From NCBI GenBank assembly GCA_029216955.1, contig JANAVB010042311.1, forward strand, positions 124,001-188,000: DNA of 64,000 bases, in the 5' to 3' direction. The notes under the pieces were generated by a model. That model saw only the letters and a program-made list of their open reading frames with translations. It had not been told where the DNA came from and made no database searches. Positions 1-10,565 of this stretch are shown piece after piece (position 1 is the first letter of the stretch; each line of letters opens with the position of its first letter). This DNA comes from Iris pallida (Eukaryota; Streptophyta; Magnoliopsida; Asparagales; Iridaceae). A program made the translations under genes and the position numbers.

Positions 1-795
1 ATAGGTAGGTCTTCCTAGATCGCGTCTGGCCAGAAAGAACTTTGTAAATGGGGGAAGACACTATATGGCATGATTTGTATTTCTTGCCCCTCTTTGCTTT
101 GGAAGACACCACCCCCTGCATCATTTTTTGCACAAGGTCTGGATGGACCCACATGATCTCACCATGTTCTGTCATAAGTAGTACCAACATTGATGTTGAG
201 TCGCGACCTGGTGACAGATTGACGATTTCTTTTACTACCTTGGGGATTGGGACTACGCCGTCTAGGACTTCTGTGGGAGGAAAGTCACCAAATTGAAGAG
301 AGATCATGTTAGGAGATACAGCCTTGTCTTCAGCTTCGAGGTTGATAACTTGGCTGTCGATAAGCTGTTGTATCTTCTTCTTCAGGACGATGCAATTCTT
401 GGTAGAGTGGTGCACATACTGATGATAAAGACAGTACTTGGGATCGTTGAGTTGGTTCACCTCCGCAGGACATCGTGGTGTAGGCAATGTCAGTTTATTT
501 CCCTTCATCAATGTGTAAAAAATGGTAATAACGTCATCTTCGTCAAAGGAGAAAGTCTCCTTGGGTTTGTCAGGAGCGCCCTGAGAATTGGAAGCTCCCT
601 TGGAAGTGTCGACCTTCAAGACTTCTTTCCCTTTACCCTCACGGACAGGGATATTTTGGGGGTGCTTTCTTTTGTCTTCATATTTGGGTGTCTTCAACCC
701 TAGTAATTCTAGATCAGGGACGTCATTTTCAGCAGCATCAGCAGTCCCGATGAAAGCAGGCCATGTATCATACTTATGTATACCCAGACAGAACT
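1..795 (-). pseudogene. gag: Tat-like gag, C-terminal part with zinc knuckle (element T1)
   Basis: Read on the minus strand, this segment encodes the C-terminal part of a Ty3/gypsy gag. A zinc-knuckle-like motif KYCLYHQYVHHSTKNC lies at about 392-436 (C-x2-H-x4-H-x4-C spacing, common in plant Tat elements). It is followed by a region matching the same stretch of T2 (29878-30200) almost motif by motif: ISLQFGDFPPTE, VVPIPKVVKEIVNL and EIMWVHPDLV. The knuckle would bind element RNA during packaging. This part is in a different frame from the gag core at 796-1158, so a frameshift lies near 790. The window ends inside the element, so protease and pol lie outside. The plus-strand open frames here are shadows. 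Confidence 0.85.
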
Positions 796-1158
796 TCACT
801 GTAAGAAGGAAGTTATGTCGACAGAATCTATAAGTTCTGATTCTTGTATATCGAAGGACATCTGCAATGCTAGTAGCCTGAAGCGTTCGATGAAAGCAAT
901 AACAGACTCAGTCCTCCTTTGTTTGGTCTTGCTGAGGATGGACATAATAACATGCATGCCACTCTCATAAAACCTATTGAGGAATAACCTCTCCAAGTCT
1001 TTAAAGGAATTAATACAACCGTTAGGCAGACTGCAGAACCATTCAAAAGCTACCCTCTGTAAGGTACTAATAAATAACTTTGACAAGAATTGATCGTCCC
1101 TTGGTAAGTGTAGAGTCTGCATGTTGAAGTATGTCATGTGTTTGCGAGAAGAAGTCAT
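796..1158 (-). pseudogene. gag: Tat-like gag core domain (Retrotrans_gag), element T1
   Basis: A 120-codon minus-strand open frame with the Retrotrans_gag signature. It runs through a capsid-like core: LSKLFISTLQRVAFEWFCSL, INSFKDLERLFLNRFY and then VIAFIERFRLLALQM. The same order appears in T2 (29129-29491: GVAYDWYCSLPDNSISSF) and in the fragment at 11940-12180. The family forms the capsid of the virus-like particle. The frame differs from the N-terminal extension upstream (1179-3146) and from the C-terminal part (1-795), so this gag carries at least two frameshifts and is not functional. Confidence 0.88.
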
Positions 1159-1178
1159 CCCGTCAAATGAATTTAGCG

Positions 1179-3146
1179 TCAGTGGTTTATAGTTAGGATG
1201 TCAAGTAGCATTCTCCTATTCAGGAGGATAAGGTTGAGATATCCCCTTTTTTGAAGCTTGTCCTTGTGTGAGATGGTATCGAGGCGGGCAACAAGAGAAT
1301 CAGTTGCATCCTGCTGATTGAGCAGATGTTGAGAAATGACTGTTGTACGGTTGTCAGGCGTCGTTGGCGAAGGACCACCCCTAGCATTTACGAGAATTGG
1401 AGGAGGCACAATGGAATGATACTCCTTTTGTAGTGAAGGAGGGTTGTTGCTATGAGCCGGACTAACGTATGCTGAGACATTCGGTTGAGGTAGAGGAACA
1501 GCCCCAACAGTTTGGACTGCCATAATACTGGTAAGCATATCAATGATCTTGGTAAATGCCGTTTCAAGACTCTTTAGCCGCTTGTTGGTCTAATCACTGG
1601 CTTCTTCAGGTCTCTCTCTATCCGCCACGTACGTAGATAGATTACTGGCTTCTTCAAGCTTGTTGGTGTTGATATTGTCTGTCTCTGAGTTGAAAAGACC
1701 CTCGTCTTCAGGCAGGGGAGGTAGATAGTCACCGTCAGACTCAAAGAGATCATCGTCATCTAGGAGGCTACCCTCGGTGTGAACATCGTCTGCTTCAGAT
1801 TCTGAGGGAATACTACCTCCAGCTGATGGATCATCGCCCCCAGCTTGGAAGTCCTCGTCATCTATACGGAATCTCGTCCTTGACCGAGTACCCATGTAGA
1901 CTCCTTCAGATGTAACAGCTCGCTTGCTATCTGTTGGCAGACTTCTTCTTCTTCTATTCGCAGAACTGAAATAAAAAGTTGGGTTAGTGGTCCACCTTCT
2001 TTGATTGGGGCTTCCGTAAGCAGGACCCCATGAAGCCATGTTGGATGAAACACATAGCAGGTTTTCATCATCAGAACGATGCAGTCATCAAAACACGGAC
2101 TGTGTCTGAGGCACTTTCGTTGCTTTGGAGCAGCAACAGTTGATGAAAATACTGGTACATGGCTGTACGCCATGAATTGCAGTATCCTCCATCGTTTTAC
2201 GCTTATGATTTATCATGTCGCATAAATCGGCGGAAGAGAGTTTTGCCTTAAAACCCATGTCACATGCATCGTCGAGCTTTGCATATGGGTTTGTAAGGGG
2301 AGTTGGCACATCCGGACTTAGTTCACGTGCAGGGGCAACCCACACACCTAAGTTACGTAATGACCTTGAAGACAACCCCGTGCTATATGTGGTAGGGTCT
2401 GTCTTTTTGCTTTAGGCGCATAGACCCTGGAGCATGCCCTTGGGCACATGCTTTCCTGAAGTCTTGGCAGCATGCCTGGCCCTCCTAGATGTGGGCGAAT
2501 AGAATGGGTCATCAGAGCCTGGGCGCTTGCCCTAGGCACATAGCCTATCGAAGACAAAAGTCCTCTGGCTAGAGTTATGCGTCTACATACTGCCTTGGGC
2601 GCATAACTCCGGGCGCATGCTTTGGAAAATAGTGCTATTTTCTTTCAGTTTTGCCTTCTTATTTTGTGAGCCTCGCTGAGTTTGTCCAGAGCGTCGAACA
2701 CTTCGATTCTTGGCATCATAGTGTTTTCCTTTGCCAAGTTTCGAGTGTTGAACACTCTGTTGTTGGTTGCACAAGAGAAAAGTCGATGGGCTAGTAGAGC
2801 TCGGAACTATATGCGCCTTCTTCGTGTCAGGAGCCTCTATGGCAGAGCTATGCGCCCATAGGGGAGCTCTATGTGCCCACGTGGAAGGCCTATGCGCCCA
2901 CGTGACAGAGTTCTTCGGTTGCATACTACGACACTGGCCCGGATATGCACCACGAGCCTTCGGAAGCCAAGTCTTGTAAGACTTGTTTGGCTTCACTGAT
3001 TTTGAGGGGGTAGAGCCGTCCCTCGAGAGCATTTCTTCGAATGCTTGCTGATCGAACTTCACGATCAACATCTTCTGAGTGCTCCCTACTTTATCGGTAT
3101 CGGATTACGTCACCACCTTCTCATCATAGGAAAAGGTAGTCGCCAT
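1179..3146 (-). pseudogene. gag: Long N-terminal extension of gag (element T1)
   Basis: One reading frame interrupted by a few stops runs from ATG at 3146-3144 to about 1179, giving roughly 650 codons before the gag core. The start is supported by T2: both begin with a short Met-Ala stretch, then VV-x-(Q/stop)-SD, KVGS and QQA-x-E-E. A second conserved block near 2100-2300 has LSSADL, INHKR and the triple-cysteine motif INCCC followed by QSVF; T2 has LSSNDL, ITHKR and INCCCK...QSVF at about 27935-28090. An acidic stretch (about 1700-1830, LLDDDDLFESDGD) follows. The first in-frame stop is a TAA replacing the CAA seen in T2. The extension's function is unknown. Between 2800 and 2910 the DNA repeats a TGTGGGCGCATAG-like motif, read as WAHR. 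Confidence 0.7.
3129..3145 (-). promoter_or_regulatory. Primer-binding site of T1 (TGGCGAC type)
   Basis: On the minus strand TGGCGACTACCTTTTCC follows the LTR end by 6 nt. It shares TGGCGAC with T2's PBS at 27021, the type used by many Tat/Ogre elements and usually assigned to tRNA-Arg. The match beyond TGGCGAC is poor. The gag ATG overlaps its first bases (AATGGCGAC). Confidence 0.55.
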
Positions 3147-3446
3147 TTTTATGGACACACATAAAAAAGAAAAAGAAATATTGTCTTTTCTTATTGGCGC
3201 AAGGCTCCACAAATTGAGTACGCCTGAGAGATCCGGCACTGTGGATCTCCGAGTACAAAAAGAATTCTGGGGAATGGGACGATGGAAATCGAACGGCTGT
3301 TGCTCCTTACTCCGTTGACACTCTGATTACAAATGTGGGAGAAAACCTAAGAAAATTGCTAACTTTTGGCTCACTGGCAAGAAGGGCAAGAATTTGGCTC
3401 TTGAAGTGCTCCATGTTCTGTCTGTTTTTGAAGAGGTATAAGACCC

Positions 3447-3455
3447 ATATTTATA
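3447..3455 (-). promoter_or_regulatory. TATA box of the T1 LTR
   Basis: TATAAATAT on the minus strand, about 295 bp before the LTR end. In T2 the LTR TATA box is 303-328 bp from the LTR end, so the placement agrees. It would drive the T1 genomic transcript. Confidence 0.7.
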
Positions 3456-3777
3456 GTCGTTTTACACTGAAACGACTATTATGCGCCCACAGGTAGAAAA
3501 TACACCGATTTCACTGTAGGCACATAACACCCCTTGGGCGCATAGGGTGTAGGCACATGGACACTGGATGATCGTGGGTAGATTGTGGGGTTGACGTGGC
3601 CGCATGCTTCGCTGCACGATTGCTCGTGGAGACTGACATGGCTGCATGCTTCGGTGCATGATTGATCATGGATGTTGACTGAGTCGTAGGAATCTGCTGC
3701 CTTGGGCGCATAGTATGGGAGTAAGTTTATGCACCCACACTTGGGTGCTTGTTTGATCTGCATGAAAACAATATGGG

Positions 3778-3912
3778 CTCATAGCTCCTCTTCGATCATG
3801 TGGGCGCATAGCCCCTCTTCGATCATGTGGGCGCATAGACTCCCTTTGGTTCTGTGGGCGCATTGTCCCCTTTTGGTTATGTGAGCGCATAGCTTCTTTT
3901 GTCTTCTTCATG
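3778..3912 (-). repeat. 27-bp U3 minisatellite with GGGCGCATAG core
   Basis: Copies start near 3805, 3832, 3859 and 3886 with a 27-bp period and core CGCATAGCCCCTCTTCGAT. Scattered single copies of the GGGCGCATAG core occur elsewhere in the LTR (3535, 3707) and in the gag leader (2420-2610, 2850-2910). Confidence 0.8.
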
Positions 3913-3948
3913 TGGGATACATAGTCTTGTATTTTTTATGCTTCTACA

Positions 3949-5159
3949 CAGGCAAACTTCTTCGAGATGGAAATTCCTTCTGAGGCAGAGCTCGTGTAGA
4001 AAAGGGCGAACACGTGAACTGAGAACTCCAGCTCACGATTGAATACGAGGAGACATGTTCGATTCTTGGGATCTCATCCACTATAGTCTGGATAGTTTTC
4101 CTTCAGGTATTGTCCCTTTTCCTGCTATATTTGTAGTTTGTTCCTTGAATTTTGAATGAATGAAGTGTTGGGCAGGATCGAGATTTGGGAAGAGTGTGTG
4201 CGTTCGTGTCCAGTACCGTTGGTCGTGTCAGAAAGCTGTATGCAAGTCCGGGATGGGAGTTAGTAATGGAGGGATTGCCTGTTGAAATTATTAGCCTCAA
4301 TAAATTCTATTTTGAATCTATTTGTTGTATAATTTCCTATTCTCAGTTCGATTTGGTTGTATACATTTTTTGGTTCTGTAATTTTTCCCTCTGAATTTTT
4401 GGATTTCAAATTCAGTATGAGTAGCCGTTAAATTCAGATATGCAAGGGCTTGGCGGAACTGTAGGCTAATAATCAGTTGTAGTTGGCTGATATCTGTTGT
4501 TAGAGAGTTGTGTGAACCAATGTTGGGCTCAAGAGTGGAAACTGGGTTTTAGCCTTGGCTTATACTGTACCGTAGGCTATTTATATGGGAAGGATGATTC
4601 TGTGTACATGTGCTGGATTTGTTCATTTTATGTAGACTTTTGAATTGGTTGGGAGGCTTTTGTTTTGTATATTGTGGGGGCATTGGTGGGTTGGCAGCAC
4701 TTTTGAATGTTCTATTGAGCCTTTGATTCAAGGGATCGACTGAACTGATGGGCTACTGCTGTGCATTTTTGTTGGTTGACATTGGGCTTGGGTTGGTGTA
4801 GGACTTGCTGGGCTTGAAGGGGCTGTGGTTTGAAGAATAGGGTCTTGCATACATTATATAAACTTTTGGTCTGTATTTTCTAAATTGATGGCTATGCACA
4901 AATTAGCTGGGCTGTTGGCTATGTCCTAAACGGAGTGTATGTTGGGCTTGATGGACACTGGGTATTATAAGAATGCGGTGTAGCTTCTAGCGATTTCGGC
5001 CTTGAGTATAAAACTAAATGTTCTTTAATATTGAACCTGACTTCAAGCTAGTAGGTTTTTCCAAATATCGGAGTGTTATTTAATACAGTTTCAGGTATTG
5101 ATTGATGAGCTGGGCCTATCTAGCTAGGTTATTATTTCATTTGAAATTTGGTTAACTAA
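3949..5159. other. Unassigned spacer
   Basis: About 1.2 kb between the T1 LTR and the copia remnant. I see no convincing coding frame, LTR end or RNA gene. The open frames here are short and low in complexity. It may be older repeat or original intergenic DNA. Confidence 0.4.
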
Positions 5160-5604
5160 AATATGTCTAAGGAAATTCATTTTAACTATGATTTTCATAT
5201 TTCTTGTGTTAGTCGTGAGATTTTAGACTCCTTCACTGGTGAAGTGCCTTCATGAGTGACCTCAATAAGTTTTTAAACCTCGTAAGACATGACACATGTT
5301 GAAATCTATTAAACTCAGTTCTATCTATAGCATAGAATAAAGAATTAACAGCTTTTGCTTCAAGACTAGCTTGTTACTTTTCCTTGTCGGTAAATCTGTC
5401 GAATGGTTTTTCAACTAGAACGTCTTCTACCGTAATTGGTAGTGGTTTCTTCTAACCATTCAAGACAATCGACCATAAATGGAAATCAAGAGACTTGAGG
5501 TAAAAGCTCGCACGTTTCTTCCAGTATGTGTAGTTTGTGCCATTAAATAGGGGTGGCCTATTTGTTGATTGGCCTTCACTATTGCTTGGATATAGGGATG
5601 CCAT
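5160..5604 (-). pseudogene. gag: Copia gag fragment, N-terminal part
   Basis: On the minus strand from ATG at 5604 the frame reads MASLYPSNSEG and then RPPLFNGTNYTYWKKRASFY, the typical start of a plant Ty1/copia gag (UBN2/DUF4219-like region). Downstream, in broken frames, come LEAKAVNSLFYAIDRTEFNR and IEVTHEGTSPVKESKISRL, in the family's usual order. At least one stop (EK-stop-QASLEAK) and two frame changes separate the pieces, and the similarity ends near 5160. It follows its own PBS and LTR immediately, so it is the 5' end of a minus-strand element whose remainder is lost. Confidence 0.85.
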
Positions 5605-5640
5605 ATCTCAAGGAGTTTTAATCTGATTAGAGATAAACTG

Positions 5641-5653
5641 TGCTCTAATACCA
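5641..5653 (-). promoter_or_regulatory. Copia primer-binding site (initiator tRNA-Met type)
   Basis: Minus strand TGGTATTAGAGCA, 2 nt after the LTR end. The standard plant copia PBS begins TGGTATCAGAGC, complementary to initiator tRNA-Met, so one base differs. Confidence 0.85.
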
Positions 5654-5655
5654 AT

Positions 5656-6465
5656 TGTAGGATCGATGACACCTCTAGAGGGGGTGAATAGAGTGTAGCA
5701 GCAAATATTTACTAATTTAAAAACTAAGTAGGTAAAGTAAATATATAAATGAACTTAAATGCAATGAACTAAAGCAATAAGTAAGTGGAGGCAAGAAAGT
5801 CATACGCAAACACCAAGGTTTACATTGGTTTCCCTCTGAGAGGTCTAGTCCAGTTTGCGAGAACTCTTACTCGCTATAATCCACTATTTTGTAGAGATTT
5901 CACCGCATGCTTTACTCCGAAGAACACGCCAACTTCAACACTATCGTGTTTTTATCCGAAGCCCACGATCAAACTTCAAAATACCTTTTTGAGAAAAGCT
6001 TTTATATGCCAAGCTTGTACAACTTGAATACTCCTAATCGAAAACCACCGACACTAGAAGAATGGGTGTTGTCTTGGAGATTTGAAGATTCAAGCTTTAT
6101 AAAGTAGATAGGAAGTTTACGAATAGATAGCGAAGATGAAGATTGAATGTTTGATTAGAAATGACAAATTCTTCTCTATTTATAGGAATTTTTGAGGCAG
6201 AGTCTGGGTAGAACTCAGTTAGGGAAACGTTCATAATTTTGAACGTTTGTGATCCAAAAGACTAGGGAATGCTGATGACCAGGAGTGATCCTAGGGGACC
6301 GAGTTTGGTATGATTCGGGCAGAACTCAGGCCGAGTTTGGTTGCTAGGGTTTCAGGGTCATTTGATTTGATTTGGCTTTTGGATGTTGGTTTGGTTTGGG
6401 GTCAAGGATTGGATTGGTTTGTTTTTGGTTCAGGATTGAACTTCTAAATGCTAGTGATCCCGACA
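5656..6465 (-). mobile_element. 5' LTR of a copia element
   Basis: The LTR is bounded by TGTAGGATC at 5656 and GATCCCGACA ending at 6465 (plus-strand view), an imperfect inverted terminal pair. The CTCTAGAGGGGGTGAATAGAG stretch next to its end is common in plant copia LTRs. A minus-strand TATA box lies at 6176-6184. The PBS and gag start follow directly on the minus strand. Length is 810 bp. The other LTR is missing. Confidence 0.75.
6176..6184 (-). promoter_or_regulatory. TATA box of the copia LTR
   Basis: TATAAATAG on the minus strand, about 520 bp before the LTR end at 5656. It separates U3 from the transcribed part. Confidence 0.65.
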
Positions 6466-6618
6466 CAAAACTATTCTAGACTCAATAAAAGAAAAATACA
6501 TAATAAAGTAAAAAAAATAGTGGAGTTGAAATATGCAATCTTCTGTTTCTTTTCATATCGAGCTAAGAGTTTTAAGTCAATTATCAAAATCGGCTTGATC
6601 ATGGCTAAATGGGCCAAC

Positions 6619-6943
6619 ACTATCATGTCTATATTACCTTTGATAATGATCAATTTCTATATCTATTATCTATACCTAATCAAATATGCCATAGATAATA
6701 GGCCAACTATAACATCTATCATGTCCATATTACCTCTGATAGTGCTCAATTTCTATATTGATTATTTATACCTAGTTGGGTATGCCAAAGATAATAGGTC
6801 CACTAATCATCTATCATGTCTATTATTACCTTTGATAGTAATTGTCATATCTATTATCTATGCTCGAATTAAGCATATTACGTATAATAGGTCCACATAG
6901 TCATGATATTTTTCTATGTCCATATTACCTCTAGAGAAATATC
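6619..6943 (+). repeat. Hairpin array 1 (element X), about 100-bp modules
   Basis: Two hairpin types alternate. Type alpha (6619-6649, 6715-6743, 6810-6840, 6904-6943) has loop ATGTCCATATTACCTCT between complementary arms: CTATC/GATAG in the second and third, and GATATTTTTCT/AGAGAAATATC in the fourth. Type beta (6664-6703, 6761-6798, 6850-6892) pairs TATTATCTAT with ATAGATAATA around a small inner stem. The modules resemble those at 35795-36205 and 62876-63670. The open frame 6448-6900 is a by-product of the period. Confidence 0.85.
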
Positions 6944-7012
6944 AAAATTCAAATATCTCTAGAAACTGAAAAGTGTTCTTTACTTTTAAAATTTAGTGAG
7001 AATACATAATAC

Positions 7013-7406
7013 TTTCATCCATCAGCCACAAAAAGATAGGAAGTTATAATAATTCTCTTCATATAGTGTCTTCAAACAGGATGCATAGCTCCTAAAAGTG
7101 ATCTGTATCTATTGATATGTACAACATAGACGATGAGTCTGCATATCAGATATAGAACATCCAATTTCATCTTCTGCTAGAAAATCTATGCGATCACTCT
7201 CTCTTCAGATCATAGAAGATTCATTAGAAAAGCCTATCAAAGACTGTTTGCGTATGTTTTTCATTGATCTTATGAATCTTTTATCACCATCAAGATTGTT
7301 CAAATGGCAACGAGATGTTTTTTCTTTATGCGTCGAGTTATCGGATTACCTTATGTGATGTTTGTAAGATTGTTCTTACAAGTAGATCAATAAATTACTC
7401 ACAGCA
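7013..7406. repeat. Direct duplication, copy 1 (about 400 bp)
   Basis: This stretch, starting around ACTTTCATCCATCAGCCAC and ending near ATCAATAAATTACTCACAGC, recurs at 9160-9566 with few differences. The copies are about 2.15 kb apart. The ends lack TG...CA, so they do not look like LTRs. Both lie in the 3' region of element X. Confidence 0.85.
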
Positions 7407-7503
7407 ACTTGGCAAAATAAGAAACTTTAATTACTAGTGATAAAGGGTTTACAAAACACGGCAAGTAGGAGAGCCAAGAGAACCCTAAAATCTAGTAAAA
7501 ACC

Positions 7504-7900
7504 CTAAATAGTTAGGGAGAAGAGAAGTCCACTAATCACATCTGCAATGTCTTCCAGCGTCTGCACACTCGAAGCGTCAAACAGTCGACAAAAAGCATCC
7601 ACTCCCACTTGCACCATTTTCTCTTCAAGGCTCAAGAAAAGAGAATCAAAGCTAAGAGAAGCACATAAAGGCTTTGCAATGTCATTCAAGGAGAGGCCCA
7701 GCAAGTCTAAAATCACCTCTGCCATAAATAGCTTCATTTCTGCCAGCTTTCTTTTCCGTGAAGTGAGAGTTGAGTTGAGTTCAAACAACTGTTGGAAGTG
7801 GTGACGTGACTATTGTGAGGCCCATAATAGGCAGTCATAGAGGAGTAGCTCGCTTCGTCTTATGAGAGGATTTATCAAGAGAAGTCTTCTTTGAGGCCAT
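7504..7900 (-). pseudogene. Antisense ORF remnant of element X
   Basis: A minus-strand TATAAATAG (7936-7944) is followed by ATG at 7900, reading MASKKTSLDKSSHKTKRA before a stop, and then in another frame by a 94-codon stretch (7788-7504) with FELNSTLTSRKRKLAEMKLF, probably helical. T2's antisense gene also begins MASK after a minus-strand TATAAATAG, and lies between the hairpin array and the 3' LTR as here. I therefore take this as the same kind of antisense gene in decay. The identity of the 94-codon part is not established. Confidence 0.45.
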
Positions 7901-7935
7901 TGAGGAAACAACATAGGAGTAGTGGTTCTATACTA

Positions 7936-7944
7936 CTATTTATA
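7936..7944 (-). promoter_or_regulatory. Antisense TATA box (element X)
   Basis: TATAAATAG on the minus strand, 36 bp upstream of the MASK-type ATG at 7900. The spacing is short for a 5' leader. Confidence 0.45.
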
Positions 7945-9159
7945 AGCAATTAAATGACCCTTCATTCTCCTCAAATGAATGTCCGGGAGATGAAATTTTC
8001 CTAGAATAATGTAAACGTCGGCCTATTAATGGGAATAAACTTTTTTAATAGGAATTGAGTTATTATGAAGGGCACAGTTTTCGAAGAAGCGTCTAAAGTC
8101 CATTCATAATCAAAACTTATATGGTAGACACATGAACAGAACATGGATTTTTGCAGATCAAGTCGCATGATTCATATACTGATATTTCGAGCAGTCATGA
8201 AGGGATTTTTTTTAGAATCAAATAAAGACATTTAAAGAAGACACATAGGTAATATGAGCCTTAAATCTATGCATCATTCAGGAATCAAATACGTGATAAT
8301 CCAAGTCTCATGCTACAAAGAATTGTCAACATCATTTCCTAGCAGTAGTCAACCAGTTTTTTAACGTGAAAAGTTTTATGTTGCAGTTTAATAGTCTCAA
8401 AGATTATTCAGATTGATTTCAAAGAAATTGATAAGTAAAATAATGCGACATATGCATCTGAGTAATTTGACAGATTTTATACAACTATATACTTGGGTGA
8501 CTGTGTTCTTTACAACTTCATTTCAGAGCCAATAAAATTCAAAATGTTATGCGACAAAAATGACATTTTGTGATGTACCAGTTTGGTTTGATGTTGGAAA
8601 GTTTACAAGTAAAGTTGTATCAGATGCGTCTTCTGCCTAAACAAAGACTCAGTTTATGTATCTGATAACCCTATGCGTCTAGCTAATTGGAAGAGGTTTC
8701 ACATTCTGGTTAATTATTGTCGTGGAGAATCATGCCTTTTGGCAGGGTCATATAGTTGAATTCTTGTCATAGTTTTGTGCAGCCAAAATCTCTCGATATA
8801 CCTATAATGTTTTATGCGTCATACGCAGTCATGCGTCATCATAGAGGTAGTGATTCTTCAGAAATTGAACAGAAACTTATGTAGCAAGATTAAAATTACA
8901 GTGAGAGAAAATTGAATTTTATTTAGAAACTAAGACCATGATTACATATGATGGAGATATATTACATTCTAGATTTTCATTCTCAAGTCGTGGTTACATC
9001 TGATGGAGATCCATTACATTCTGGGTTTTCTCCATCAGGTCCTCTATCAGTGCTAGCCATAAGATATGGAAAATGTTGCACTGAAGGATAATGTTAAGAG
9101 AGTAAGCATTTCCACATATTAGGTACTCTGAACCTTGCATTCTCGCAAAAAAGATAGGA
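7945..9159. other. Non-coding part of element X, unassigned
   Basis: AT-rich sequence without a convincing coding frame. It contains scattered ATGCGTC motifs (for example 8628, 8673, 8814-8838), the motif variant typical of element X, and a two-copy repeat at 8937-9045. Confidence 0.4.
8937..9045. repeat. Two-copy tandem repeat, about 54 bp
   Basis: GGTTACATCTGATGGAGATC and its variant GATTACATATGATGGAGATA start about 54 bp apart, each followed by a ATTACATTCTRGRTTTTC stretch. Confidence 0.7.
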
Positions 9160-9566
9160 AGTTATAATACTTTCATCCATCAGCCACAAAAAAATAGGAA
9201 GTTATAATAATTCTCTTCATATAGTGTCTTCAAACAGGACGCATAGCTCCTAAAAGTGATCTGTATCTAATGATATGTACAACATAGACGATGAGTCTTC
9301 ATATCAGATATAGAACGTCCAATTTGATATTTTGCTAGAAAATCTATGCGATCACTCTCTCTTCAGATCGTAGAAGATGCATAAGAAAAGCCTATGAAAG
9401 ACTGTTTGTGTATGTTTTTCATTGATCTTATGAATCTTTTATCACCATCAAGATTGTTCGAATGGCAACGAGATGTTTTTTCTTTATGCGTCGAGTTATC
9501 GGATTACCTTATGTGATGTTTGTAAGATTGTTCTTACAAGTAGATCAATAAATTATTCACAGCAAT
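9160..9566. repeat. Direct duplication, copy 2
   Basis: Second copy of 7013-7406. It ends ATCAATAAATTATTCACAGC, after which the two contexts diverge completely. Confidence 0.85.
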
Positions 9567-10553
9567 ACTGTTCATCATCAACAATGTTTCGATTGAGATT
9601 CAAATCCAATCTCATCACAGGTGTTATGGCAGTGAAACGAGCCAGTTGTAAGCCTCGTCAGATGGGTGCAAACAGCTAGCTGGGCCTCAAGACTACAAAA
9701 GTTCTCTATGTAATATGCTGAATCATGTCGAACTAGACATGTTATGATGTCCTGCCAAGCTCCATATAAGCTCCAGTCATCCAAGGAGTATCCTGAAAAT
9801 TTGACAAGTTCAAAAGGAAGTTAGGCACATGAAGTCAGCTATACCGCATAACAACAAAAGGCGCATAAAAAAACATAAACATTTGATGTGCCTATGAATT
9901 GCATAACAGCAACAGTCTTGCCTACGTGTTAGTGGATTTTCTATAAGTGTAGCTATGCACTCTAAAGACATGTTATATTCGAAACATGATCAAAGTGAAA
10001 ATCGTTGCTATAAGACTTCGTGTGAAAAGAAGTCATTGGTGAGGAAAAGAATAATACTTCAGAAAAGATTACCCTTTGAAGATTGATCTTTTTCCTGGCT
10101 TCTAGCATACCAAAGAGCAGTATTCTCAACAAGGCGCTGCTCGGTCCCCTCAGAAGTTTGCACAAGTTTGCTGGAGTCCTAATCAGTAAATGTACAATAA
10201 AAAGTGATGATGACAAGTTCTGTCAAGTTCTGTCCTATTTATAGGAATAAAGATTCACTGTGTGGCTAAGTATCATACGACTTGATTCTTGACGAAGATA
10301 TCATCTCAGCATAAATTGTCTCGTGATTTTCTGCCTCTGAAATCACGGATGGCAATTGACTTAGTCTCGATCCAAGCAATTACTAGAAACGGCCGTCGCA
10401 AATTTTGAAGACAGTTCAGATTTCTAAGAATTTAGTCAAAGCAAATAACAGCGTGGCAGGTGATGTGATACGTCTAAAGCTTTATGTGATAGAATCCCCT
10501 CTCTCATACTTCTTGTACATAGTATTTCAAAACTTGCTCAAGTTTTAAAAATT
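9567..10553. other. Element X 3' region with degenerate minus-strand frames
   Basis: Minus-strand frames at 9578-9784 and 9962-10216 lie downstream of the antisense TATA box at 10235 and occupy the place of T2's antisense gene. I cannot match them confidently to it. ATGCGCC/ATGCGTC-like motifs are scattered through the region. Confidence 0.35.
10235..10243 (-). promoter_or_regulatory. Antisense TATA box upstream of the X LTR
   Basis: TATAAATAG on the minus strand inside TTCCTATAAATAGGACAG, 323 bp before the LTR start at 10566. T2's antisense TATA box is 282 bp before its 3' LTR, so the position is conserved although the following ORF is not. Confidence 0.55.
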
Positions 10554-10565
10554 TGAAGGGGGTCT
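10554..10565 (+). promoter_or_regulatory. Polypurine tract of element X
   Basis: TTGAAGGGGGTCT directly precedes the LTR start TGTAGAAGCATG. T2 has TTGAAGTGGGTCT in the same place (58615). It would prime plus-strand synthesis. Confidence 0.8.

Larger units (their letters stand above)
3152..3948 (-). mobile_element. 5' LTR of Tat-like element T1
   Basis: The minus-strand LTR starts TGTAGAAGCAT at 3948, the same start as the LTRs of X (10566), T2 (25232, 58616) and T4 (61580), and ends TGTCCA at 3152, next to the PBS. It holds a TATA box and a U3 minisatellite. Length is about 797 bp. The partner LTR lies outside the window, so the target duplication cannot be checked. The end at 3152 is inferred from the PBS and is uncertain by a few bases. 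Confidence 0.75.

Noticed and set aside
48..970. Plus-strand open frames at the window start
   Set aside because: They are shadows of the minus-strand gag, which has clear homology to T2.
4185..4394. Small frames in the 4-5 kb spacer as a host gene
   Set aside because: Too short, no recognisable domain, and no supported splice structure.
6448..6900. 150-codon plus-strand frame
   Set aside because: It covers the hairpin modules, whose period creates an open frame. No family or signal is visible.
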